Part shown: positions 45,322 to 55,408 of the stretch, in pieces
How positions within the stretch are numbered: position 1 is the stretch's first letter
Layout of the letters: each line of letters starts with the position of its first letter
DNA from: Nannochloropsis oceanica
Taxonomy: Eukaryota > Sar > Eustigmatophyceae > Eustigmatales > Monodopsidaceae
Assembly (NCBI GenBank): GCA_004519485.1
Contig: CP038118.1
Location: forward strand, 434,001-498,000
Direction of reading: 5' to 3'
Length of the DNA stretch: 64,000 nucleotides
Notes under the pieces: generated by a model
Database searches by the model: none
The model's input: only the letters and a program-made list of their open reading frames with translations
Told to the model about the DNA's origin: nothing
Translations under genes and position numbers: made by a program

Positions 45322-46340
45322 GACTGTGGGATGCGGGTGTTTGGAGGGTATGCGGGGGTTCAATCGAAGGGAACAGAGCGGCGCGGATAATAGAAAATGG
45401 ATGAGTTAGGGGCGACCGAAGCCTTATTTATAAAGGCTATTTACGAGGACAAAGAATAGGCTTTTGTAATGCCACAAATGCATGAAGCTTGAGAAGTGGT
45501 CACTCTCGCATCAGACGCCAAAGCCGAAACGCTCGTGATACCGATCGCCACACAGGACGCCGCAAAGGCACGGTCGCTGCCTCAAATTAGAAAGTCATGA
45601 GACTCACCTTTCGAAAGGTAAGCTGCACGGGTCGACCAGGGGACGACTCGTGGCGAGTGCAGTGGAGCGCGTGGGATGCTTGCCTCGCCTCAGGATGACG
45701 ATGATGATGGTGCTGGCGTGCTGGCTCGTGGGGGCGGGGGGACACGCGTAATGAAGCGAGAACCGCCCTGCCTTGCTTGTCCTGTGTATAGTGGTATGAG
45801 AACAGTGCCATGTGTGTGTGACATTAGAGTGAAGCATTGTATGGTGATTGTGGTTTCATGCGCAACATTTTTCGAAGACCACCACGACCACGTCCTTGCT
45901 GTCGCTTGATCCAGATCTGGCCCATGCACCAAAAAACCACAGGCTAACAAGAGCAACTAGAGGTTACACATACACATATGAATTAATTCTTCGATTTGTT
46001 GCCTATATCATCTTCGTGTCACATGGGATATGACTTCATTTTATGGGATGGAAGATAGGTAGTGTGATGGTAAGAGTCGCTACTTACACGTCCGGGCGTT
46101 TTTGTCAAAAGCAGTGAGCAATAGAGGCTGTGTTCGCAACCCCTCAAAAAGCTTTTTTGCTTTTTTGCTTTTTGGGGGTTTGATGGCGAACACACCCTCT
46201 CTTAGATCTAACCCCCCCCCCCAAATTCCTCCGTCTCTTCTCCTAATCGTCAATGTTTAGTAATTGGCTGGTAGTCTTGTACACTACTATGTCCAATATT
46301 TACCTCTTTTCCTTCCTTTCCCCTCCTCTACTTCTGGTGC
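45322..46340. other. intergenic with a short foldback element
   Basis: About 1 kb with no supported gene. Small frames between 45587 and 45956 are not protein-like. A tRNA-like fragment was considered near 46065 and rejected. The inverted repeat at 46128-46203 is listed separately. Confidence 0.4.
46128..46203. repeat. 76-bp imperfect foldback (MITE-like remnant)
   Basis: Left arm GAGGCTGTGTTCGCAACCCC and right arm, read in reverse complement, GAGGGTGTGTTCGCCATC AAACCCCC, both continuing into CAAAAAGC, around a T-rich loop. The inverted ends of about 30 bp with a tiny core suggest a small non-autonomous DNA transposon or its footprint. No target duplication identified with confidence. Confidence 0.6.
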
Positions 46341-48050
46341 TTAGTCGCTGCCGCCACCATTGCCTCCTAGCAGCACCTTGAGCTTTTCGTGCAGGTGATC
46401 GATCGCCTCGTTAAGCTTCAGTTTTTTGTCACCTTTCCACAAAACTTTGGTAGGGTAATGCCCGCTGGGGTTGTATTGCTCGATCTCCCATCGCTTCAAC
46501 ATGAGGAGCGTCCACACGCCCTCGCCATACTCCCTCTTGATGCGCTGGAGGACTTTATGCTTCTTGATCTTTCCGCCAACTTGCCATCCCGGCGGATGAA
46601 GGGATCGAAGCGGGGGTCGCGCAAAATAGAATCCAACTCGTCGTTAACCTTCTGGACCAAGGCCGCCTGCTTAGTGTAGCCCTCCCACTTCTCGAACGCA
46701 ATTTTCACGTCCGCGGCTGTGGCTTCGCAAAACACGTGTACTGGCACCAGGTCGTGAAATTCTTCCGCCATGGCAATCAATCTGTCCTTCATCTGCACGA
46801 GCTCGTCATTCATCTGACGCAGCTCTATGCTGAGCTTGCTGGAGAGCTCCTCCGTCGCCACCAGCTCTGCTTTCAGCCTCTTTACCTTGTCTTCCTCGTC
46901 TTCCCCCCCCTCCTGGTCCCGCTGGCCTAAACTTTTGCGACCCGCTTTATGACTACTGGCCCCCACAGGACTCCCGACTGCTGCTCCTGCTGCTGCCGTT
47001 GCTTCATTTGATGCCCTCAACGGCTCAGGCTCCTCTGTCACGCCCTCTCTCTCCTTTTCCTTCACCTGCCACTCCGAAGGTGCTTTCCCGCCCTCCTCTT
47101 CGACCGAGCCACCTTCCGCCGCCGACGCCACCGCCCCATTTCCGATCGCCAACAGGGCCAACTCGTCCAGATTGCTCACCCCGGCTTGCGGACACACGGT
47201 CTAGATCCACACACCCATTTCCCGGTAATGCTTCGCCAACGGCTCCATTCGCAGCAGAGCACTATCCCGCTCCTCCTCGATTGCGTCCCGCTCCTCCCGC
47301 ATTGCATCTCGCTCCTCCCGCATTTCATCTAGCTCCTCCCGATTGCATCTAGCTCCTCCCTCATTTCATCTCGCTCCTTCCGCATTGCATCTCGCTTCTC
47401 CTGCATCCGCGCCAAGCCTTTTTCATTTACAGCCAGCGTCGCCTTAGCCTCTTTTTGCGCTTTCTCATTCTCGAGCTGCAGGTTCTCCAGCGCTTTCTCC
47501 TTCTCTACCTGTAGGTTCTTTAGCGCTTTTCCATTCTGAAACCTTAGGTTCCTAAGCACAATTTCCTTGTCCATCTGCATACAAACAGGTTGTTCTTCGC
47601 CAGCTTCATCTTGGCCAGTGGATGGAGGAGGGAGGGATGCGAAAAGGGTTCATAGGAATACAACCCTCTGGCGACCCCCTATTCCCTAGACACCATCCAC
47701 CCCTATCTATGCGTATGCTTACCCCTAGTTTCAAGGTCTTGTTGCAGTCGTGCAATCGTCAAAGTTGGGTCTGCTCCTCCTCTATTTGCCCCTCGTCCCC
47801 AACCTCCTCCCCCTCCTTCCGCACATCGAGGACCGCCTTGATTATGGCTGGCACTGCTGCTCCGGTCACTCTCTGTGCTTCTGCTTCTTGCCAGCCCCAA
47901 CATCTCGTCACTGCGGCCCCGCTTCTGACCAAAATAGAAAGAAGCTGAAGAAGAGGAGGACCACGGCCTCCCGCTGTGATTGTTCCCTCCGCTTGCCCCT
48001 CCGCTATGGCCTCCTCCCACCCAAGCCGACCGGTCTTGATGGTAAGACAT
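46341..48050 (-). CDS. XH-domain (FDM/IDN2-like) coiled-coil protein, interrupted frame
   Basis: Exons about 47723..48050 and 46341..47609 (-), phase-1 junction, GTAAGC donor. Exon 1 starts MSYHQDRSAWVGGGHSGG and is Gly/Ser/Arg-rich. Exon 2 has a repetitive coiled coil (ENLQLENEKAQKE, MREERDEMREELDA), then AEEFHDLVPVHVFCEA, DELDSILRDPRFDPFI, and IKREYGEGVWTLL, EQYNPSGHYPTKVLW. These last blocks align with the XH domain of plant FDM/IDN2 proteins (LKDPDWHPF, EYNPSGRY..ELWNF), which act in RNA-directed DNA methylation. The reading frame of exon 2 is broken three times: a shift near 47342, an in-frame TAG near 47203 and a shift near 46578. The first shift fits one lost base inside a repeated GAGGAG unit. 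Either a decaying gene or assembly indels. No XS domain was seen here. Confidence 0.68.
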
Positions 48051-48585
48051 GCTTGCAGCGGTTCTACCTTGTGGGATGGGGTTGGGGAGTGCAGAGAGGT
48101 TAGTTTTCTGATAAATTGCACTGACTGACCGTGTCGCCAAAAAGCATTAGTCGAGCCTGCAACCTGGGTATGTGAGGTCGGGAGGTTGAGGTTGGGGGTT
48201 GATGCGCTGCACGTGAAATGGGCTGAGCTGGACCGACGAAACCCAATTTCTCTTGAAAGCTTCCCAAATATGTTTGGGAGGGCATTTCCTTTGTTTTCTT
48301 TTTTTGAGACTTCTTTTGTCAGCTTGCCACCAGTTTGCAGTCAGAAGTACGAAGGGGCAGTGCACCAGAAACCTTTTAAATTTAAAGTGACCAACCAAGC
48401 GTAAAAAACTTAATAATTCAATGTGAATGAACCCGAAAATCCACAAATCATTTCTCCCCCAACTCCGTTGCATACGCTCTTGTTTTGCATTGCTCAATTC
48501 CATTAATAATAGCCTGATAGCAATCTCCGGATCATGTTCTCTAACAATTAAAGATACTCACCTACCTACCTACCTACCTACCTAC
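48051..48585. other. intergenic
   Basis: 5' flank of the XH gene and 3' flank of the sequon-rich frame. A (TACC)n run lies at its right end (about 48560-48590). No gene seen. Confidence 0.4.
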
Positions 48586-48592
48586 CTACGCA
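48558..48592. repeat. (TACC)n microsatellite
   Basis: About eight TACC units directly at the 3' end of the sequon-rich frame on the other strand, whose TAG stop is formed by the first repeat unit. Confidence 0.9.
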
Positions 48593-49044
48593 TTTCCACG
48601 CACTGCAACGATCATCGTCTGGTTGGTGCTACTGGTGCTGGTTGTATTGGTTCGGGGGCTCACGCGAGGATGGATCGGCGAGCCAACTGCGGTGGTGTTT
48701 GCGCGAGCTACGCCAGGGCTGGTAAAATTTTCTCTCGTCCCTGCTGGCATGGAGGTGCTGGTACTCCCACGGGGAGGTGGAGGCGAGTTGGAGATATTGT
48801 CGCTTACCTTGGCTTTGTCATGAAGGCCACGAATCAAGAACTTTGAGCTTCCAGGGATATTTTTCTTCGTCGTCGCGTTGGGAGTGTCCGTGATTGTCAT
48901 CGATTCATTGCCAGCGTGAGTGATGTTGCTGCATGTATCCGGACGTGTTATAGCTGTAGTATTTTGCGCGGAGCCAGGGCTGGCGCCAGCAGTTGTGTTT
49001 AAGTCCGTGGAAGATTGATTCGCAGGTCTAGCCCCAGCAATCCC
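48586..49044 (-). CDS. N-glycosylation-sequon-rich frame, 5' end lost or unresolved
   Basis: An open frame from the edge of the inverted-repeat element to a TAG at 48586, about 145 codons; the only in-frame ATG is at 48900. It carries at least ten N-x-S/T sequons (NQSS, NTTA, NTTAI, NITH, NESM, NATT, NISN, NFTS, NTTA, NTTS, NQTM) in a Ser/Thr/Pro-rich chain, with two cysteines at most. Such density is typical of heavily glycosylated extracellular stalks or cell-wall proteins. It lacks a signal peptide in the visible part, which may have been cut off when the neighbouring element inserted, or may lie in an exon beyond it. Composition resembles the linker of the gene at 49568-51157 on the same strand. 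Could be a truncated relative or a further exon of that gene. Confidence 0.4.
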   Translation of the reverse strand, partial: GIAGARPANQSSTDLNTTAGASPGSAQNTTAITRPDTCSNITHAGNESMTITDTPNATTKKNIPGSSKFLIRGLHDKAKVSDNISNSPPPPRGSTSTSMPAGTRENFTSPGVARANTTAVGSPIHPRVSPRTNTTSTSSTNQTMIVAVRGNA

Positions 49045-49462
49045 TACGGGCTATACAGAAAGTTATTTAAGTTTTTTTATTGTTTTTATTTTTTAGGGGT
49101 TTATTTGCCTCTAGGCGCTTTGCCACCGGCATGGTGACATCTATTTCTATCATATTTTGAGCACCAAAATAAGCCCGCCCCGCATGACGTGGTAGTTTCC
49201 GGCATCAGGCCACTGGCGTTTTCGCGGGACGATGACGCCATCACGCTCTGAACAAGCCGCTCCTTTGGCTGCCGGTCATCCCGCGCCAACGAGTGGGACT
49301 GATGCCGGCAGCTACCCCGTCATGCGGGGCGGGCTTATTTTGGTGCTCAAAATATGATAGAAATAGATGTCACCATGCCGGTGGCAAAGCGCCTAGAGGC
49401 GAATAAACCCCTAAAAAATAAAAACAATAAAAAAACTTAAACAACTTTCTGTATAGTCCGTA
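49045..49462. mobile_element. MITE-like element with about 195-bp inverted arms
   Basis: The left arm (from TACGGGCTATACAGAAAG at 49045 to about 49240) and the right arm (about 49265-49462, ending CTTTCTGTATAGTCCGTA) are inverted copies of each other with only about ten differences over the first 160 bp. The short centre lies near 49250. No transposase is encoded; short frames inside are unlikely to be genes. The high arm identity suggests recent insertion or ongoing homogenisation. A clear target-site duplication was not identified; the arms both begin with TACGG. The superfamily cannot be assigned. The flank to the right (49463-49560) is AT-rich with a GCGCTTCGCGCGCG stretch. Confidence 0.85.
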
Positions 49463-49567
49463 CGGTTTATGTTATTTTTGGTTTTTTTGCATTGATTAAC
49501 GCGCTTCGCGCGCGCTTTATTTGAACAGCTATATACGGTACGTCTATCAGTATTTTTTTTACCATAT

Positions 49568-51157
49568 TTACTCACATTCTTGAGGGGGTGTCAGGCCTAT
49601 GCACTTAGAGGCGTTTGCCAGTGATGGTAGGCACGTATGACCGTCTCTTAACATGCTCCCACGTCGACCACCAAGTGTCTCACAACACAAGGGCCTTTTC
49701 ATGAATCTTCCAACGCACGGCAGAGTACAGAACTCCGTTCTCCACGAAGCATCCCAGGGCCCCCCATTCTTCCCATTATCATTATTTTGACAGTACCACG
49801 CGACGGATACGAAGGGGCCACTCACAACCAAAGAATACGCATGTTTATCTGTCATCGTAATGGACGTTCCCGTGACGTTCACCGTAATCACGTCGCCCGG
49901 AGTCGGGGTCTGAAGGCGAATGTTCTCGAGCACGTTCAGATTGTCGGGCTTCTGGAGAGTGTTGGGGTATATTTTCTTGATAGGAAGTCCCTGAGAGTCC
50001 AGACTGGCCACCAGGTCGAGATCATGCAACACAATCCTGAAAGCCCCCGGCGAGACCTCAGGCTCAATCCATGCCAATGTCGCCTCAAACGCATTCATCA
50101 CCGTGTCGGATCCCGTCGGTACAACTGATACTTCGCCTCCATCCCTGCAGATCCACCCCGAGGCTTCATTGCTTGCTGGTAGTCGTGTTACTAGACGTAC
50201 CCATTTGAACAGAAGACGTTCTATTTGCAGTGGTCCCGTTTATAATGGTGTCGCCTGCAGTAGCTCCACCGGCACCGCCCGCGGTGTCCTCTTGCGTCGC
50301 TGTTGAATTATCAGAAGTTCCATTCTTAAAGACCGCTGGATCTCCACTTTCTCCCTCGTCAGAGGCTGTCGCATTCGGGAATGTACCATTCGCAAATCCC
50401 GGCGGGCTGCCTTGCTCCTGCTTCGGCTGCTGTTGCTGCGCCGCAGGTGGTTGTTGTTTTTTGCCGTGGGAGCGAGCTGCACAGTGGAAAAAAGAAAAGG
50501 AATTAACGCCATAAGTGAAAAAAAATGGTCAAAGATACAGGGTGACAATTGTTCCACCCCAGCTTCATCCCTGAGGGTCAAATACAGCTCCAGCGTAAAT
50601 ATCAGAAGAAACAGGTAGCACCTACTCATGTTTGCCACCAACAGTCCTGAACGTACCCAATACACGGTGCATATGCTCGCCCGTCAGGTTTATTACGCGC
50701 GGAGGCACCGGGTTGGCAGCAGGAGTGGTTTGGTTATACGCGTGGCTAGTAGCATTCACCGTGGTAGAATTTCCTGTAGTTGTTTTGTACGCGCGCCCGG
50801 GGTCGTCTTATTGCGTGCGAGCATGATACGTGCGGCATTCTGGAGAAGGCGAAGCGAGCGGTGGATGGTGATATCAAATAAAGTGGTGTTGATGGCCGTC
50901 TACATCTCGTTTGAATTCCGGGTCACGTAACCCTCGACTGGCAAAATGCCAGATGATTCGGTCTGCCTGCATGCACCTGGCGTTGCGGTCGTTGTCGTGT
51001 TTCGTGAAGTGGTCGCCGTGGTTTTGTGATGAGGCGTAGTCAAGGGATCATATTCTTCCTCGATATGGGGGCTGGGTTGCTGGTGCCGCTTGGCCGCTGA
51101 AGAGCACAAGGCCAGAAGGAGGAGGGAAAGCAACGTCAAGAGTCGACGTATTGCCAT
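49568..51157 (-). CDS. secreted sequon-rich protein with S8-associated beta domain
   Basis: Model: complement(join(49568..50163, 50201..50476, 50657..50806, 50932..51157)), 415 residues, every junction phase 1. The start has a clear signal peptide (MAIRRLLTLLSLLLLALCSS). The next 200 residues are Thr/Ser/Asn/Gln-rich with many N-glycosylation sequons (NTTT, NSTT, NATS, NQTT, NLTG, NGTF, NATA, NGTS, NSTA, NGTT, NRTS). The last exon has FEATLAWIEPEVSPG, VLHDLDLVASLDSQG, PDNLNVLENIRLQTPTPGDV and AYSLVVSGPF, which match the beta-sandwich that follows the catalytic domain in many subtilases (family S8). No catalytic triad is present, so it is not a protease. A Cys-rich tail follows. The last intron is only 37 nt, and the second exon could instead be part of a separate gene starting MSRCYLFLLIFTLE at 50629. 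Confidence 0.5.
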
Positions 51158-51619
51158 GGCTGATTACTTGACTAAGGCTGCTTTGGGAGGACTTCCCTTG
51201 TCAGTATGTTTTTCCTATGCTCATGGGACGGATTGAGGTAATTTATAAAAAATAAATCCCCGAAAAGAATCGTTAAAAATGCAGTGCCGGTCTGGTAACT
51301 TATGATGGAGCCAAATGACTTGGGGGCGTACAGAGCGGCGCCAATAGTATCCGACAAAGCAAGTCAATGTTTTGGTAGGAATACACGTGTAAATAGCATA
51401 ACGATATAATTTCTGACTGTCAAGAAAGGAATTTGCCTTGTAGCACGCTCCTCGCCGCTCCTTCCACAAACTTTGAAGGCGCGTCCAAGTCCCCAACGCC
51501 TTTTGCCAGCAGTGCCTTCCTGCTGCCAACGGCCGGTCTTCAAATGCCACCTTCACCCTTGCTAGTATCACGAATCACGAATCAAAGCAAGCCACTCAAT
51601 ACCTCCTCGACACAGGCGA
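51158..51619. promoter_or_regulatory. divergent promoter region
   Basis: Lies between the start of the sequon-rich secreted protein (-) and the DUF1415 protein (+). A - strand frame at 51221-51571 has no family features. Call is positional. Confidence 0.4.
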
Positions 51620-52555
51620 ATGATGGTGCGGCGCCTCCTCATCACCGCGGCCGCCGCTGCATCGAGCACTATGACGCGTGTCCCCGTTCTTGCCTGGACA
51701 GGCCCCCCACCATCCCACCACACTATCCGGCCATTCACAAGTAGCATTCTTGCGCCATCGCTCCCCACGATCAAGGCCGGCCGGAAACGTCCGCGGCCTA
51801 TCTTTCCAGAAGCGCTTTCTACTGTGGATCGTATGAAAAAGTTAAGGGCACAGGCGCGATTGGATAAGGGCATGGAGGACGACGACGGCGGTGAAAGCGA
51901 CGCATGTGCTGATGCGCCCATCTCGGAACCATCAGTCGAATTGCCTATATCCGCTTCTCATCACGCCACCATCGTCAAATGGCTGCAGGACCTGGTGATC
52001 GGATTCAAACTTTGTCCATGGGCTGGTCCTGCACTGAATGCAAATGCCATCAGAATCGTGGTCCACCCCGAAGAATCAAGTCTTGAAGTGCTCTTCGAGA
52101 CAGCAATAAAGGAAGCCTCTCTCCTTGCAACCATGCCTGATGGGCCAGAGGAACAGAACCTCACGACGCTCATTGGTGTGCCGGGATCAACGTTGGCTGA
52201 CTTTCAGGACTTTCTAGACGTGGCAGGGACAGTTGACGACTTCTTAGACGAACTCCAACTTCGCGGGAAAGTGCAGCTTGCCTCTTTCCATCCCGATTAC
52301 AGGTTTGCTGACTCAAGGCCGGGGGCAGACGTGGAAAATTTCACGAATCGAAGCCCGATGCCTATCTTGCATTTGTTGAGGGAAGTCGAGGTGAGTCGCG
52401 CATTGGATGGGTATGTGGGTGATCCTTCACGGATATATGAACGCAACAAGGCTGTGATGCGGGAGGCGGGTGCTGAGAAATTGCAAAAATTGATTGAGGC
52501 CTGTAGGCAACACGAATCACTATCAGCATCAACAGATGAGAGCTCAAGAAAGTGA
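51620..52555 (+). CDS. DUF1415 family protein with organelle presequence
   Basis: Single exon, 311 residues; start ATGATGG at 51620. Residues 1-50 are Arg/Ala/Ser-rich with no acidic residue (MMVRRLLITAAAAASS), a plausible mitochondrial or organelle presequence. The DUF1415 domain covers residues about 115-300: IVKWLQDLVIGFKLCPWAGP (the family has W-hydrophobic-NLCPFA), TTLIGVPGSTLADFQDFLDV, GKVQLASFHPDYRFAD, ENFTNRSPMPILHLLREVEV and IYERNKAVM. These are the diagnostic blocks of a family common in proteobacteria and plant plastids whose reaction is not known. The conserved Cys, His and Arg residues hint at an enzyme. The gene may be of bacterial or plastid origin; that is inferred only from the family distribution. 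Confidence 0.87.
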   Translation: MMVRRLLITAAAAASSTMTRVPVLAWTGPPPSHHTIRPFTSSILAPSLPTIKAGRKRPRPIFPEALSTVDRMKKLRAQARLDKGMEDDDGGESDACADAPISEPSVELPISASHHATIVKWLQDLVIGFKLCPWAGPALNANAIRIVVHPEESSLEVLFETAIKEASLLATMPDGPEEQNLTTLIGVPGSTLADFQDFLDVAGTVDDFLDELQLRGKVQLASFHPDYRFADSRPGADVENFTNRSPMPILHLLREVEVSRALDGYVGDPSRIYERNKAVMREAGAEKLQKLIEACRQHESLSASTDESSRK

Positions 52556-53351
52556 CGAAAGAAAAGGAGGATGAAAAGAAACAAGAGTCCATGATCATGA
52601 GCATCGAATTTTGATTTCCCCCCTTTTCACAGTCGATCTAACTTACAGAAACAAAATGAGTCTTCTGTCTTCAATCAAATGGCATTCGCGCTTGGACTCT
52701 TTGCTCTTCGCTATATCCTTTTCTCTTTCTTATTTTATATCGACATGTACACGTCTCCCTTCTTTGTTGCAGCTATTATTGCTGCTTGTACTGCCACCAA
52801 ACACTGCAGCTGCGCACGGGTTCGTCCTTTTGAATACGCCCTACACTACTCAAATGCATTGCTGAAAGAAGAAATGGAAGGCAAGTCTCCGCAATGTCTC
52901 GACTCCTCTCACTTGTGACGATTACTTTCTTTTCCACATTCTGATACTATTACACACTCTTTCCTTCTTCCCATTTCATGCACTTTCTTCCTTGTCTTCT
53001 TTTTCTAATCTCTTGTCTTCAATCTTATTCGTAGCCTTCGGCGTTTGCAGGGCCCCTTCCCCTCTACCTCTCACTGTCCACCTTTCTTGCCTCCCTCTCC
53101 CTCCTTTCTCGGTTGTGGGGTACTTGAACTTCCTTTCCTTTACTGCTCAGACTTCACCTCCTTTGAAACACACTTCTTGAGTTTGCTGTCCCAACTTCTC
53201 TACCCATTCATGGGAATCAAATAAAAAGATTGGTCTTTGAAATTTTCTCGTCAAAACTCTCCCTCCTTTTCCTTTTATCCGAAGTACTACAATACGGGAG
53301 AAAACTAAAACACCCGGGGTTTCCCCTTTCCCTCCTTCTTGCTTCTTCTAT
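52556..53351. other. intergenic, pyrimidine-rich, convergent 3' ends
   Basis: Strongly T/C-rich on the + strand through most of its length. Short + strand frames (52611-53180) are compositional. No gene supported. Confidence 0.45.
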
Positions 53352-55408
53352 CTAATGGAAATTACGAGAGCTTGACCCCCCTGCCGCCTCCATCATTACC
53401 TGGAACTCGTCCAACGTAATCACGCCATCGCCATTCCTGTCAACATCGCCCAACACTTCACTCGCGTTTTCCTCCGACCCCAGCGCCTCCACCAAGTCCT
53501 GCACTGTGATTTTCCCATCCCCGTTCAAATCAAAATGCATAAATGCCCTCTTTATATGCTCTTCTTTCACATATACACTCCTCTCCATCGTAGCCGCCAA
53601 AAACTCATGATAATCAATGCTTGCACTCTCGTCAACATCCACCCCCAACATCAACCGCTCCACCAGCTCCTGGACATTTGCCATCCCCTCCTGCTCCGCC
53701 GCCTGCTGCAATTCTGCCACAGTTATAACCCCGTTCTTATCTTTATCTAACAATTTGAAGGCCTCCTGCAAATGGCTTACGTCCGACTCCGCCAGCTGCT
53801 CGGCAATGATCGTAAGTGCCACCCGCTTCAACTTATTCATCCCGATAAACCTCCGCAAACTATTCCTCACATGTTCCGTCAGGGCCCTCGCCTTTTTTTC
53901 ACCGTTCTTCCCTCCCTCCTCCAGCACCAAAAACCACTCATGATTCAATGCCGCTGCCGCCGTCGGCCTCTTCCTAGGATCCTTGCTCAACAACTTCCGA
54001 ATCAAGTCCTTGGCCCCCGGGGAGATCTCGTCCCACTCCGGGGAAGGGAAAGAAAATTGAGCCCGGCGGACTGAGGCGAAGATGTCTGCGTCGGTATCGC
54101 CATAGAAGGGCGGGTAACCGCAAAGAAGGATGTACATGATGACGCCGATGGACCAGAGGTCGCATGATTTGTCGTACATGCGATTCAAAACCTCGGGGGC
54201 GATATCTGGGTGGAAATGGTGGAGGGCGGGAATGTGAGACGTGTCCCAGGATGCATTATCTCAAACTTCTTTAATGCGATTTTAAAAAGGTTAATAACTT
54301 AATGGATGGATGAATAGGTTTACCAAGGCTACTTACAATAAGGCGTCCCGACTCGCGTCGTCATGTACTTCTGATCATCCTCAAAGCGCGACAACCCAAA
54401 ATCAATAATCTTCAATTCAGCAGTCTCCTCCGTTGTTTTAAACAGAAAGTTCTCCGGCTTCAGGTCCCGGTGGCAGATGTTGTGGACCGTGTGACAATAA
54501 TCAATCGCATCCAAAATCTTTCTCATAATCCCTGCAGCGTCCTTCTCCGAGTAATGCCCTTCCGCGCTCTTTGTCTTGGCAATAATCCGGTCGAACATCT
54601 CTCCTCCCGTGCACAATTCCGTGACCAAATGCAAATACTTGTCATCCTCATACACATCTACTAACTTTATAATGTGGGGGTGGTCCACGGTCGTCAAAAT
54701 ATCAATCTCCCGCCTCAACGAATCCAACCGCGAGACCTTCGCCTTCCGGATCGTCTTGATCGCAAACGCTTCCCCCGTCTCCCTATTCTTGGCCTTCCTC
54801 ACCACCCCATAATGACCATGGCCAATCTCCCTGGGGTCAATGTCATACTTCGTTTTGACGTCCTTATTCCCCGCTGTCACGTAGCCCGATGCACCCGCAC
54901 TAGCAGCAACCGTCGCTTTGGCCGCTGCTCCGGGGCTGTGCTCGCCAGCCCCTGCTTTTGCCGCCGCCGTGACTTTGACTGCCGGAGATCGCTGTTGCTG
55001 TTGCTGTTCCTGGTGCTGCTGGTTATAGTGGTCCCCTCCAATAACAGCGGCAGCCGCCGCGATTTGTACGACCTTGCCATCCGTATTGACGCTCTTGCGA
55101 GGGGGGGAAGCTTGATGTTTTCGCTGTTGTTGCTGGTGGTTTTTGCTGGCGTATGGATGAACGAGAAATCAAGGCGAATATTTGAGCTGCCGTGTCATTT
55201 ATTCGTATTAGAATGAGCATGACCTAAGTCCGCTTTAATAAGCACTCGAGACATGAACTCAGACAGACATACACACTGATGAGCCCTCACAAGCCTTTTA
55301 ATTTCCTCCCTGTTCCCCTTTGCTCCATCCCTGACACGAATTTCATATCCATTCAATTTTCATTGTGACTTCTTACGTGGACTTGATGGACCCAGGTGTG
55401 TTCCCCAT
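53352..55408 (-). CDS. CDPK: calcium-dependent protein kinase (CDPK), myristoylated type
   Basis: Three-exon model: complement(join(53352..54205, 54337..55145, 55377..55408)), 564 residues; phases 2 and 1 agree. The first exon (32 nt) reads [10 protein letters not shown], with Gly2 and a Ser at position 7 as in N-myristoylated proteins. A 110-residue Gln/Ala-rich variable domain follows. Kinase features: IGHGHYGVV loop, AIKTIRK lysine, [39 protein letters not shown] rebuilt across the second intron. A CDPK autoinhibitory junction ([20 protein letters not shown]) is followed by four EF-hands: [36 protein letters not shown] and [12 protein letters not shown]. All four loops keep acidic residues at positions 1 and 12 or equivalents. 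Ca2+-activated Ser/Thr kinase, probably at a membrane. Strong call. Confidence 0.94.

Noticed and set aside
46050-46150. tRNA-like stretch (TAGTGTGATGGTAAGAG ... TTCGCAACCCC) suggesting A and B boxes
   Set aside because: No acceptor stem pairing, spacing between the boxes is wrong, and the B-box-like part belongs to the inverted repeat at 46128.
49568-50163. Subtilase (S8) protease
   Set aside because: Only the C-terminal beta-sandwich type region is present; no Asp, His or Ser catalytic block fits anywhere upstream.
50539-50629. Separate small gene starting MSRCYLFLLIFTLE with a signal peptide
   Set aside because: It also splices in phase to the next exon, but the chain from the 51157 start uses a stronger GTACGT donor at the same acceptor and explains more coding sequence. 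Not fully excluded.
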